A stretch of 29,742 nt of DNA from Alphaproteobacteria bacterium (GTDB lineage Bacteria; Pseudomonadota; Alphaproteobacteria; JAAXGF01). The notes beneath the pieces are model-generated. The model had not been told where the DNA came from, did no database searches, and saw only the letters and a list, made by a program, of their open reading frames with translations. This document shows, piece by piece, positions 8,617 to 17,368 of the stretch. Made by a program: the position numbers and the translations under genes. Position 1 is the stretch's first letter; the number at the start of each line of letters is the position of its first letter. The stretch covers positions 1 through 29,742 of the forward strand of contig JAAXGF010000049.1 in assembly GCA_012267605.1 (NCBI GenBank). The letters run 5' to 3'.

Positions 8617-9120
8617 GTGAATGTTGGCGTATTTAAGACTCGATTCCGCGACTGGTGGCACGGTAACCAAACCCCAGCGAATGGCCAGCGCGCCCCACTC
8701 GTTACCAAGCCAGGGAATGGTGAATCGGTTCCCGGCAATGGCGCTGAGCAATCGGATACCAAGCCGCCGAGCGCAACCAATAAAGACTCGGCGAAACAGT
8801 ATCATAGGGCGACACCTCGGACCACGGTTCCAGCACTAAAAGTGGAGATTGATGGACAAGAATTTGTCACCGTGGACTGGGGTCTTGGCGGCTGCCGCAT
8901 CGGGAACTATCAGGGCTCATTACGTCCGCGAGATGAAACGAAGCTAACGTTCTACCTCAATGTCGCGAGCCTGAGCCATAAGGGTATCACGGTATTCGCC
9001 GAGATGGTTCGCATTGGCGACGACAAAAGCGCGGCATTTCGCTTCATAAACCTCGAAGTTCAAGACGTAAAATATCTTTGTGAAATGCTCGAATCCGAGA
9101 TGAACAAAGGCGAACAATAG
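8617..9120 (+). CDS. PilZ-like domain protein
   Basis: The 167-residue protein has a low-complexity N-terminal half rich in Pro, Asn and Gly (about 15-62) and then a PilZ-like fold. RATPR at 64-68 fits the RxxxR half of the c-di-GMP site. VDWGLGG (86-92) occupies the D/NxSxxG position, but the Ser is Gly. Beta-strand-like segments follow and the domain ends near residue 160. PilZ domains bind cyclic-di-GMP; with the Ser replaced, binding may be weak or lost. A GTG start at 8617 is needed, preceded by AAGGG. An overlapping ATG ORF at 8621 is a shadow. It stands 144 nt downstream of the TPR-SPINDLY gene. Domain assignment is by eye. Confidence 0.65.
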   Translation: MNVGVFKTRFRDWWHGNQTPANGQRAPLVTKPGNGESVPGNGAEQSDTKPPSATNKDSAKQYHRATPRTTVPALKVEIDGQEFVTVDWGLGGCRIGNYQGSLRPRDETKLTFYLNVASLSHKGITVFAEMVRIGDDKSAAFRFINLEVQDVKYLCEMLESEMNKGEQ

Positions 9121-9240
9121 TATTGACCACCGCAGCCGGACGCGTAGCAACCACTTACACCAACAAAAAATCTAATTTGGCCATAGGGACCCGATGCGTC
9201 CAGGATATAGGTGAGATGCAACAGGGGGCATTCAGCTTGG

Positions 9241-9711
9241 TTAAATTTGGGGTCTGGCGAGATGCATGAGGTCGCCGGCGAGAGCCTCCACGCCGGCGAC
9301 CTCGTCACTCCACAGGTTGAGCGCGGCCAGTGCCACGGCGCAAGCCGCACTGTCGACGCCGTGGTCCCGCATCGCCGAGCACAGTCTTCGTGCGATCACG
9401 TCGCCGAAATTCCCCCTCGATCGAGGACTTGGTGTGCGGGGTCCGATGAAAAGGAAACCAATGACGCCCTCCGCCAGACTGCCGACCGGACCGAGACGTT
9501 CAAGAGCCGATTTCGCTGACGCCAGCGCGATCCTGTGAGGCGTGCGCGGCGTGTGGACAACGTACAACGTCATCGGCACACGAACGCGGGAAAGCGCGCG
9601 CAACGTGTGATCCAGCTCGGATACGAAGTCCGACGATTCGGGATCACCAAATTGGCTTGAATCGTGCCAGTCGGCGGGGATAGGTGGCAAATTTGTCGAA
9701 TGAAGCGTCAT
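9241..9711 (-). CDS. Uncharacterised protein, possibly a minimal GGDEF-like fold
   Basis: I do not recognise this 156-residue soluble protein. The start is supported by GAGAGG 8 nt before the ATG. After about 25 Pro/Ser/Asp-rich residues there are a predicted helix, a strand (MTLYVVH), a helix, a strand-turn with GVIGFLFIGPR, a Ser/Arg-rich loop, an amphipathic helix and a final Ala-rich segment. The order loosely recalls a shortened GGDEF/nucleotide-cyclase-like domain, with GVIGFLFIGPR at the place of the RxGGDEFxxLL hairpin, but no GGDEF signature is present. It stands alone on the minus strand with an AT-rich upstream region. Confidence 0.65.
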   Translation of the reverse strand: MTLHSTNLPPIPADWHDSSQFGDPESSDFVSELDHTLRALSRVRVPMTLYVVHTPRTPHRIALASAKSALERLGPVGSLAEGVIGFLFIGPRTPSPRSRGNFGDVIARRLCSAMRDHGVDSAACAVALAALNLWSDEVAGVEALAGDLMHLARPQI

Positions 9712-9926
9712 ATACGATTCCTCTCAACTTTTTTATTACATATTTAGTATTGATACATTGAGCGTCGGCAGATTGGAGTCTACCCCATGTTCTGCGATCA
9801 TGTGTGAAACAATAGTGTGTCATGGATGCGCATCTTTTGACTCGAGGCAGTTACGCGTTTGGAGCCCTTGAAGGCGAAAATCTTGCTGTTCACTCAACGG
9901 CGCGATTGCCGCCACTGCACCCTTGG

Positions 9927-11288
9927 TCAATAGGCGTAGTCGATGAACAAGGGATCAATATTCCCTTGCCACTGACCGGCGTAAGCATCGAGCAATTTCT
10001 CCGCCGGAGTGGTACCACTTTCGGCAATAGTTTGAAGTGAAGCAAGAAAGTGGGTTTCGTCGCGACCCTTGGAGTCTTTGACGTCGCGACCGCGCAATCC
10101 GGCGTGAGCAATTGTCAGCACGTCCAATGCCAATTCCCGCAAGGTGCGGCCACGAAAGCGCGTTTTCAGCCCGGTACGAGGCGCGTTAGCACGCAAACGT
10201 GCATGATCGTCAGCCGTCCAATCCTTGACCAGTTCCCAAGCGGAATCTTGAGCTACCTGGTCATAGAGCAACCCCACCCACAGCGCGGGCAATGCGCATA
10301 ATCCTTTCCAAGGCCCGCCGTCCGCACCACGCATTTCCAGAAATCGCTTGAGCCGAACCTCCGGAAACAGGGTGCTCAGGTGATCCTCCCAGTCCGATAG
10401 GGTTGGCAGTTCTCCCGGCAATGCCGCCAGACGCCCAACAAGAAAATCTCGAAAAGATTCACCGCTTGCGTCGATATATCGGTCCCCACGCCGGACGAAG
10501 TACATGGGCACGTCGAGGGCATAGTCGACGTAACGTTCGAACCCCATGCCCTGGTCGAACGCGAATGGCAGAATACCGCAGCGGTCGGGATCCGTATCCG
10601 TCCACACGGTGCTACGGTAGCTAAGCTCGCCGTTGGGTCGGCCCTCGCTGAATGGCGAATTTGCGAACAGGGCGACCGCGACTGGCTGCAGGGCGAGGCC
10701 GATACGAAGCTTTGCCACCATATCCTCTTCGCTTGAGAAATCGAGGTTGACCTGCGCAGTGCATGTACGCAGCATCATATCAAGTCCGAGCTGGCCACGG
10801 CTCGGCATGTAGGCACTCATGATTCGGTAACGGCCTTTTGGCATGACCGGAATCGATTCGCGCGGCCACTTCGGCTGGAAGCCGACACCAATGAACCCAA
10901 GCCCGAGCTGTTCGCCAACCATTCTCACTTGGTGCAAATGCCTTTGAACCTCGTTGCAGGTTGCGTGAAGATTCTCGCGCGGTGCGCCCGAGAGTTCCAA
11001 TTGCCCGCCTGGTTCCAGGGTGATTTTCTGCTGATCACAATGCAAACCGATGACAGTTTCCCCTTCGAAAATCGGTTGCCAACCGAATTTCTGGAGCGCC
11101 TGCAATACGGCACCGACACCGTGAGATCCTTCGTACGGCAAAGGACGCAAATCAGTCAGCCGGAAGCCAAATTTTTCGTGTTCGGTCCCAATGCGCCATG
11201 CGCCGCGAGGTTTACATCCCTCGGCGAGAAAGCTAACCAGCTCAGCCTTGTTTTCGATCGGCGTTTGGTCCGGCTGGCGCGCCGACAT
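9927..11288 (-). CDS. gshA: Glutamate-cysteine ligase, plant-type
   Basis: This enzyme catalyses the ATP-dependent first step of glutathione synthesis. The protein (about 453 residues) matches the plant/alphaproteobacterial class: an early GTEHEKFGF glutamate-binding motif, LEPGGQLELSGAP, MPSRGQLGLDMM, an RTCTAQVNLDF segment, RSTVWTDTDPDR and a C-terminal region with EMRGADGG. The second of two tandem ATGs (11288) is favoured because GGGAGG lies 5 nt before it; the first, at 11291, has only 2 nt spacing. It is apparently monocistronic; gshB is not in the window. Confidence 0.93.
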   Translation of the reverse strand: MSARQPDQTPIENKAELVSFLAEGCKPRGAWRIGTEHEKFGFRLTDLRPLPYEGSHGVGAVLQALQKFGWQPIFEGETVIGLHCDQQKITLEPGGQLELSGAPRENLHATCNEVQRHLHQVRMVGEQLGLGFIGVGFQPKWPRESIPVMPKGRYRIMSAYMPSRGQLGLDMMLRTCTAQVNLDFSSEEDMVAKLRIGLALQPVAVALFANSPFSEGRPNGELSYRSTVWTDTDPDRCGILPFAFDQGMGFERYVDYALDVPMYFVRRGDRYIDASGESFRDFLVGRLAALPGELPTLSDWEDHLSTLFPEVRLKRFLEMRGADGGPWKGLCALPALWVGLLYDQVAQDSAWELVKDWTADDHARLRANAPRTGLKTRFRGRTLRELALDVLTIAHAGLRGRDVKDSKGRDETHFLASLQTIAESGTTPAEKLLDAYAGQWQGNIDPLFIDYAY

Positions 11289-11381
11289 CATATCCTCCCG
11301 TAATTTTGGTTAGGCGCGGCGCAACTACGATTGTGCTTGAACAAGCGCGCTCCCGAATCCTCGCCAACTTCCCATGCCGAC

Positions 11382-12680
11382 TTACCAACCAAGCCAGTCG
11401 GGCCGGCGCGGAATATCGACCTCGTAGAGCTTTTCCATTTTCAGAGTCCCGCCGTCGAACAGGTCGTAGAGAGAATCTTGGGTGGGGCCGCCGACGTGAC
11501 CGCGGTAGACACGTACGCGGGCAAAACCGCGATGGTCGGTTCCCTCCCAAGTGCCAGGTAAACACACGCCTTCAAGCCCTTGGGGTACCCATTCGCGCCT
11601 CTGATACATGGCACGCCGAATATTCGGACCGTTGACACCGCCGTTGGCATCCGCCCACTCCATCGCTTCTTTCATGAACAACATGGCGCACACGCCACGA
11701 ACATAGTGCACCGTGCGATACGCTTTGTCTTGGGGGTCAGACATCCGCGAAACTTCCCGCAAAATCTTCATGCCAGGAACATCCTCCCGCCATGTTGCCG
11801 CACCCATTACCCACACCACGCCGTCGGCCGCAATGCCCGCAGCCTTCATGACGTTTTCATCATACCCCCAAATATTCGTCATGAATTGGGTGGTTACACC
11901 AGCGGCAAGACATCCGCGCAAGAGCGCCAAATTCGGCGCCGATGTATTGGCGAGAAAGGCATAATCTGCGTTCGATTCCTTAAGACGTGAACACGCTACG
12001 CCAACCTCGTTTGGATTCTCCGAGTACGTGATCGCCCGTAATACATCAAAACCTTTGTCAACGGCATAGAGTTCGCCGGCCTTCTGAGGCGCTTTCGAAT
12101 ACACGTCATCACCACCCATATGGACGTATTTCGGCATCCTTTCACCATTCCTCGATTGCCAGTCTTTCGCCGCCCATGAAATCAGGGCGCGAGCGCCGTC
12201 GGAGTAAGATGGCCCCATAGGAAATACATACGGGGAAGTAACCTTTTCACCGCGGCCAAGACCCATCGGATTGGTCAAATGCGCCGCGTAGGATGCAGAA
12301 AAATATGGGATCTCGTCGCTGCCGAGGTAGCGAAGCGTGGCTTCGGTATCCGCTTTTCCCCAACCCTGTATGGCGACAGCGCCCTGTCGGGCCCATTTGC
12401 GATAGGTTTCGAGTGAACGTTCAGCTCCATACGAGTTGTCGACAGTATCCACGTCCAAGAACCTACCGTTGATGCCACCGTGCTCGTTGATCCAGTTCGC
12501 GGCATCCACTTTGCCTTGACCGTACGATTTGCCAACGACGGCGGTCCGCCCAGTGAAGTCCACCAGGCTTCCAACCAATATGTACTCCTCGGCGGTGGCG
12601 CCGAATCCCAGCAGTCCGGCGACGGCGAGAGGTGCGATGCCAATGCTTCTGTGGCGCCAGGCATCCGCAATCATGGGCAT
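11382..12680 (-). CDS. Branched-chain-amino-acid-type ABC substrate-binding protein (orphan)
   Basis: This is a periplasmic type I binding protein of the LivJ/Peripla_BP_6 group, 432 residues. A signal peptide covers about residues 1-30, with cleavage after ATA. The mature start YILVGSLVDFTGRTAVVGK is typical, and WINEHGGINGR is the usual early family motif. The ligand may be an amino acid, amide, urea or an aromatic acid; the sequence does not say. No livHMGF-type permease or ATPase genes are near, so it either serves a transporter elsewhere or acts as a sensor. The start at 12680 has only a weak upstream purine run; MPM offers a second ATG two codons on. Confidence 0.85.
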   Translation of the reverse strand: MPMIADAWRHRSIGIAPLAVAGLLGFGATAEEYILVGSLVDFTGRTAVVGKSYGQGKVDAANWINEHGGINGRFLDVDTVDNSYGAERSLETYRKWARQGAVAIQGWGKADTEATLRYLGSDEIPYFSASYAAHLTNPMGLGRGEKVTSPYVFPMGPSYSDGARALISWAAKDWQSRNGERMPKYVHMGGDDVYSKAPQKAGELYAVDKGFDVLRAITYSENPNEVGVACSRLKESNADYAFLANTSAPNLALLRGCLAAGVTTQFMTNIWGYDENVMKAAGIAADGVVWVMGAATWREDVPGMKILREVSRMSDPQDKAYRTVHYVRGVCAMLFMKEAMEWADANGGVNGPNIRRAMYQRREWVPQGLEGVCLPGTWEGTDHRGFARVRVYRGHVGGPTQDSLYDLFDGGTLKMEKLYEVDIPRRPDWLGW

Positions 12681-12822
12681 AACTCGCAGCTATGAATGGA
12701 TGGAATGTCCGAGCCGGGGCACGGAAATGTCGCGCCCCAAACCAAGGGGTAAAGCGTCCCGTGCCGCCGATCAACCCTCAAAACTAGTGTCGTCGGAGAT
12801 CGACGAAACTTTTCTGTGGACA

Positions 12823-13722
12823 TCAGGAGTTCTTGGCGAAAATCTCGGGTGGAGTTACACCAAATTGTCGACAGGCAGCGGTTAAGGTATTGGCCAAAAG
12901 GCAAGCGATAGTCATGGGTCCGACGCCCCCCGGTACGGGCGTGATGGCACTGGCAACAGCGCTCGCCTCGCCGAAGTGGACGTCGCCAACCAACCGCGGT
13001 TTTCCCTCACGGATCACCCGATTGATACCCACGTCAATGACTGTCGCACCTGAACGAACCCAATCGCCGCGAACCATCTCGGCCCGGCCGACCGCTACCA
13101 CCAGCATCTCCCCCCGACGGCACAAAGCCGGAAGATCGCGGCTGCGCGAATGTGCGACCGTAACGGTGGCATTTTCTCGCAACAACAGTTGCGCCAGGGG
13201 TTTGCCAACCAGCATCGAGCGACCGACAATTACGGATTCGCGCCCGGCCAAATCGCCGAGATGACCTTTCAATAGGTGCAAGCACCCGAGCGGTGTGCAG
13301 GGAACCAATGCTTGGCGCCCCGCCGCCAGCTGACCGACGTTGACTGGGTGCAAGCCGTCTACGTCCTTTTGTGGCGACACTCCATCGATAACCATCGTGG
13401 AGTCGATATGGTCGGGCAGTGGCAACTGGACGAGGACACCGTGAATTTCCCGGTCGCGGTTCAGTGCCTCGACTGTCGCAACAACCTCAGCCTGATCCAC
13501 ATCAGCCGGGAGTTCGATCACCCGACCGTACATGCCGGCGGCTTCGGTGGCTTTGCGCTTGTTGCGGACATACACGGCACTGGCCGAATCGTCGCCGACG
13601 AGCACTACCGCCAAGCCCGGTACCAGGCCGTGCGTGGCGCGCAGCTCCCCGACCCAATTACCGATCCGTCCCCGCAAATCGCTGGCTCGGGCCTTGCCGT
13701 CGATGATAGCAGCTCCGTTCAT
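12823..13722 (-). CDS. folD: Bifunctional methylene-THF dehydrogenase/methenyl-THF cyclohydrolase FolD
   Basis: FolD interconverts 5,10-methylene-, methenyl- and 10-formyl-tetrahydrofolate using NADP in the cytoplasm. Visible are YVRNKRKA with catalytic Lys 55, the VQLPLP loop (98-103), PQKDVDG (117-123), the Rossmann NADP segment IVGRSMLVGKPLA and the C-terminal signature TPVPGGVGPMT. Length 299 is standard. It starts 10 nt after the DUF167 gene and is probably co-transcribed with it. Confidence 0.97.
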   Translation of the reverse strand: MNGAAIIDGKARASDLRGRIGNWVGELRATHGLVPGLAVVLVGDDSASAVYVRNKRKATEAAGMYGRVIELPADVDQAEVVATVEALNRDREIHGVLVQLPLPDHIDSTMVIDGVSPQKDVDGLHPVNVGQLAAGRQALVPCTPLGCLHLLKGHLGDLAGRESVIVGRSMLVGKPLAQLLLRENATVTVAHSRSRDLPALCRRGEMLVVAVGRAEMVRGDWVRSGATVIDVGINRVIREGKPRLVGDVHFGEASAVASAITPVPGGVGPMTIACLLANTLTAACRQFGVTPPEIFAKNS

Positions 13723-13732
13723 GATTGGGCGC

Positions 13733-14077
13733 TCACGTTGTGGTGTTTTGCGACGCGCTTATCCGCTGCCACAGCGTTGCTGGTCGGTGATGGGTGATCA
13801 GCTGAACGATCTTGCGTCGGTCCGTGGCACCATGAACGACGCGCACGGCGGACGCCGGCACGCGCAACGTCTCGGCCAAAGGCTTTTCCAAAGCGCGATT
13901 CGCCCGCCCTTTTTCCGGCGGCGCGGTGACAGCCACCCGCAAGAAAAGTCGGTCCTGGCTATCCGGCGCAACGCCCACGACCTGGTTGCGCGCGGCCTTT
14001 GGGGTGAGGCGTACGGCCAGGCGGGTACCTCCCTCATAGGGCGAGAACAGGAGAGCCATTCCATCCGTTGAATCCAT
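13733..14077 (-). CDS. DUF167 (YggU/UPF0235) family protein
   Basis: This is a small basic protein of the YggU family, about 114 residues from the start chosen. The family core is visible: LAVRLTPKAARNQVVG, then PPEKGRANRALEKPLAETL and a strand followed by DRRKIVQL. The function of the family is unknown. A longer open frame reaches 14218, but the extra residues look non-coding, so ATG 14077 (or 14059) is preferred. It precedes folD by 10 nt. In many alphaproteobacteria yggT sits directly beside this pair; here yggT is about 5.4 kb away. Confidence 0.88.
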   Translation of the reverse strand: MDSTDGMALLFSPYEGGTRLAVRLTPKAARNQVVGVAPDSQDRLFLRVAVTAPPEKGRANRALEKPLAETLRVPASAVRVVHGATDRRKIVQLITHHRPATLWQRISASQNTTT

Positions 14078-14749
14078 TTTGCTCAATGGGTTAAGTTTTT
14101 CTCGCAATAAACTGTCCTGACGATGTCCAATAAGCGCGGTCGGCCAATACCTACACGCGGCTCTGATGGGATAGATATCGAACAATCCTGCAATATTCTC
14201 ACATCTTGTGGGAACCACGCGAATCGATTTCCCCGCGTATTATCCAGCGATCAGAATGTGCAGCGAGACCCGGAAAACACATAGAACCGCAAGATGTTGC
14301 ATTTTCGGGTCGCAGCGTTTCAATCAGAATAACCGTCTCTTGGTGATGCCAGGCCGGTAAACTTAGGAGGCTCCTGGCGGGAATCGATCTATTCAATCAC
14401 GTGGGCACAACTGTCACGTCGAAATCGGACAACGGAAGGCGCATTGGCCGCACCGTCCTCGGTGTCCGTCATGCATCATGGCGGCCCGATGTTCGGCTTC
14501 GTCACCGTGCCGATTAATTAACAAGTTTGCCATGCGACAGATTTCGAAGTGGGTGATGATCTTGGCCATGGCCGCGCCAGTTTAGGCGTTCTCTTGCTCT
14601 GGAATACACCCGAAACTTTCGTGTTCAAAGCGCCACGACTGCGAATTCCGAGACCTTGCGGGGGACGGATTTGAATTCGATTCTGATGGTGGCGATAGCA
14701 AGAAGATTGTAACGTCGAAATAGTGCACGACCATAGATGAGCACGTCAG
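14078..14749. other. 672-nt gap between DUF167 and the helicase gene
   Basis: No recognisable gene fills this gap, which must contain the DUF167-folD promoter. It holds a small hairpin repeat AGGAG-G-CTCCT near 14364, a TTAATTAA site near 14514, and a plus-strand frame at 14532-14723 described separately. No tRNA or repeat family is evident. Confidence 0.5.
14532..14723 (+). pseudogene. Possible small secreted Cys-containing protein, interrupted by TAG
   Basis: From the ATG at 14532 the frame reads a signal-peptide-like MRQISKWVMILAMAAPV, then TAG (14583-14585), then 45 further codons beginning AFSCSG and containing four Cys, ending at TAG 14721-14723. The stop falls where signal cleavage would be expected, and the downstream part looks like a small mature domain. 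There is no strong Shine-Dalgarno sequence. This may be a broken gene or a chance frame; I do not recognise the family. Confidence 0.25.
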
Positions 14750-16915
14750 CTAACCCGACCGAACCCCGCTTACACGCTTGCGGCGCGGCAAGTGCGTTTG
14801 CTTGTGTTTCCGGCGGCGGTGCCGCCAGGGGCGTCTGTTCCAGGAATTTCGATGGTACGAGTTTCTGCCGTATCTCCTGTTGGGCGGCGCCGTCATGGGT
14901 TCGTCCCCGATCACGTCCACCTGAAAACCGATCAAGCGTTCGATATCGAGAAGGTTATTGCGTTCAAACGGGTCGCAGAAAGAGATCGCTTCGCCGCCGG
15001 CACCCGCTCGCGCGGTCCGCCCGATGCGATGAACATAATTTGCTGGCTCGTCGGGGAGATCGTAGTTGATGACGTGGGTAATGCCGTCGACGTCGATTCC
15101 CCGTGCCGCGATATCGGTGGCGACCAAGACCCGCACGCCGCCGTCGCGGAAATGTTGCAGTGCCCGCTGTCGCGCGCTTTGAGTCTTGTTGCTATGGATA
15201 GCCTCCGCGCGTATGCCCGACCTCTTCAGCCAATAGGTAACGTTGTCAACGCGGCGCTTGGTGCGGGCGAATACAAGAACCCGCGATAGCGCACGATTGC
15301 CAAGAAGTTTGGTGAGCAATTCGGCCTTGCCGGTGGATTTCACGTGGTAGACCGTCTGCTCGAGGTTTTCCACCGGCGTGGCTTGGGGTGCAACCTCGAT
15401 GCGAACCGGATCAACCAGGATTTCATCCGAAAGGCGCGCAATTTCGCGCGGCATCGTGGCAGAAAACATCAGAGACTGGTAAACCTTGGGCAGGAACGAG
15501 ATGATTTCGCGGATGTCGGGCACGAAGCCCATGTCGAGCATCCTGTCGGCCTCGTCGAGGACCAAAAACTTTACATCGCGGAGTCCAATCCATCCTTGGT
15601 CCATGAGGTCAAGAAGGCGACCGGGGGTGGCGATGACGATATCGGCACCCCGCTCTAGAGCGCTGACCTGTGGCCTCTGACCGACACCGCCGTAAATCAC
15701 GGCATGGCGGAGGCTCAGATGCTTGCCATAAGCACGAAACTCTTCGCCGATCTGGATGGCGAGTTCCCGGGTTGGCGCGAGGATCAGCGCGCGCGGGCGG
15801 TGCGGCACGTTGCCTTGGCCCGTGAGGGAAAGTTGATGGAGAATGGGCAGTGCGAAGGCTGCGGTTTTACCGGTGCCGGTCTGGGCGATGCCCATGACAT
15901 CGTCGCCCGCGAGAAGTTTGGGTATGGCCTTTGCCTGGATCGGCGTTGGATGGATATGGTCTCTGGTAGCCAACGCGCGCTGAATTGGAAGAGCCAAACC
16001 GAGTTCCGAAAAGCTGATATCTGTCACCACGGCGCGTTCGACCATTCCGCTAGATGGCTTGCCATCTCCGCTCAGCGCTGACTTCTTGCCGAAAAGTTGC
16101 TTGCCTCCACCGAGACTGGTGACGCTTTCCGTTCGTTCATTTGGTTGGCCGCTAGGCTCATCACTGTCAGTGATGACCAGATTATCCGCAGAAGTCCTTC
16201 CACGATTATCGGGAACCATATCATAGGTAACCTTCTGGTTTTCCCTGAGATCAAATAGGCCAGCACGCTGAACAGCGCTGCGATGCACGAACACATCCTG
16301 CGAGCCATCGTCTGGCCTGATGAATCCATAACCTTTGTCCCAGCTGAACCAAAGAACCGTTCCACTTGCCGCTGCGTTTTCTTCTCCCTGACCGAATCCT
16401 CCGCCACCTTGCGGCGCCATGCCACCGCTAGCGATGGGGACTACCATTCGCCCATCACCCTGGCGGCCGCGGTTGTCGGCCGATTTTCCTTGGCTGTCGG
16501 CGTTAGCGACTGGTCTCCCGCAGGAATCGCCGTCAGAACAATATCTGTTCGCCCACCGCCGCAGGGTTTGGGAGCCTCCGCCAGGTATCGGCTCGACGAT
16601 CGTGGTTGCCGAATCGTGCCGCACCATGCGTACCAATCCCCAGCCGCGCAAGGTATTGATCCGCCGCAGAACCTGCCCCTCGGGCATGCCAAGCGCGGCA
16701 CTCAATCTCCCCGGCGTAAAACGGGCACCGGACAGGCGACACATGATATCCCTGAGCGCTTCGTCGCTGAGTATGGCGAACAGTTGATTGAACTCACTCG
16801 CCATGCCGAAGGTGGTGCCGGGACCGCCGAGACTAGTGGGATAGGGATTTTCGGCGCGCACTGGCATACTGGCAAAAAAACTGGCAAGCACGGCGACAGC
16901 GACGTACGTCTTCAT
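14750..16915 (-). CDS. RhlE-type DEAD-box RNA helicase with winged-helix and cold-shock domains
   Basis: The start is ATG 16915, behind AGGGAGAGGAA, giving 721 residues. In order: a signal-peptide-like N-terminus (1-21, cleavage-like PVRA-EN); an ArsR-like winged helix (about 43-125, LSDEALRDIMCRL to GLVRMVRHD); a Gly-rich linker; a cold-shock domain (about 183-248) with KGYGFI and DVFVH RNA-binding motifs; and a DEAD-box core (about 298-670) with Q motif PTPIQ, AQTGTGKT, PTRELA, DEAD, SAT and HRIGRTAR, then a very basic tail. RhlE-type helicases unwind RNA in the cytoplasm, and a cold-shock domain would add RNA chaperoning. The winged helix and apparent export signal are not normal for this family. 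The Sec-type signal may be spurious, with translation possibly starting further in. Confidence 0.9.
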   Translation of the reverse strand: MKTYVAVAVLASFFASMPVRAENPYPTSLGGPGTTFGMASEFNQLFAILSDEALRDIMCRLSGARFTPGRLSAALGMPEGQVLRRINTLRGWGLVRMVRHDSATTIVEPIPGGGSQTLRRWANRYCSDGDSCGRPVANADSQGKSADNRGRQGDGRMVVPIASGGMAPQGGGGFGQGEENAAASGTVLWFSWDKGYGFIRPDDGSQDVFVHRSAVQRAGLFDLRENQKVTYDMVPDNRGRTSADNLVITDSDEPSGQPNERTESVTSLGGGKQLFGKKSALSGDGKPSSGMVERAVVTDISFSELGLALPIQRALATRDHIHPTPIQAKAIPKLLAGDDVMGIAQTGTGKTAAFALPILHQLSLTGQGNVPHRPRALILAPTRELAIQIGEEFRAYGKHLSLRHAVIYGGVGQRPQVSALERGADIVIATPGRLLDLMDQGWIGLRDVKFLVLDEADRMLDMGFVPDIREIISFLPKVYQSLMFSATMPREIARLSDEILVDPVRIEVAPQATPVENLEQTVYHVKSTGKAELLTKLLGNRALSRVLVFARTKRRVDNVTYWLKRSGIRAEAIHSNKTQSARQRALQHFRDGGVRVLVATDIAARGIDVDGITHVINYDLPDEPANYVHRIGRTARAGAGGEAISFCDPFERNNLLDIERLIGFQVDVIGDEPMTAPPNRRYGRNSYHRNSWNRRPWRHRRRKHKQTHLPRRKRVSGVRSG

Positions 16916-17049
16916 TTCCTCTCCCTTGCCCAACTGATCCCATATCGAACCGAAGCGAATGGAGCGAGAACCTCGTCTCCGCAACAATCGGGCACATCCA
17001 ATCCGTAGCTCCGTTCAGTGCTGACCCACCAGACGGGCCCAACGGACTT

Positions 17050-17226
17050 TCAATTTTCCGAAATAAAAAAGCCGGCCCATCGAGCCCGCTTTAGAACGGT
17101 AAGTTTGAGCCGCCGGTTGGCGGCACCCAGCGTCACCCTACCTTCGATAAGCAGTGATTGACAGAGAATTCGTTGCAGACCCCAAAGCAGCTCCAGGTAT
17201 TCCTGTCGATATTGAGGCTCGTACAT
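17050..17226 (-). CDS. Small hypothetical protein
   Basis: This 58-residue frame starts MYEPQYRQEYLELLWGLQR and ends WAGFFISEN before TGA. It reads like a real protein, with an acidic amphipathic helix followed by a basic segment, but I do not recognise it. A purine run GACGGGAT lies right before the ATG; an in-frame start further up at 17247 is possible. It lies in the 453-nt gap between the helicase and the XRE gene, which otherwise contains only a GCCGCT/AGCGGC hairpin near 17297-17313. Confidence 0.4.
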   Translation of the reverse strand: MYEPQYRQEYLELLWGLQRILCQSLLIEGRVTLGAANRRLKLTVLKRARWAGFFISEN

Positions 17227-17368
17227 ATCCCGTCGGCGAGTCCTCACCCATTCGGGCCAACGCTGTACTCGGCCGCTTTATCCCCTAACATCTTACGCCG
17301 CTAAACCAGCGGCTACTGCCCAAATTCCAAACGGTCGTCTTTGCGTAAGCCGGGCGCTACTTGCCCGC

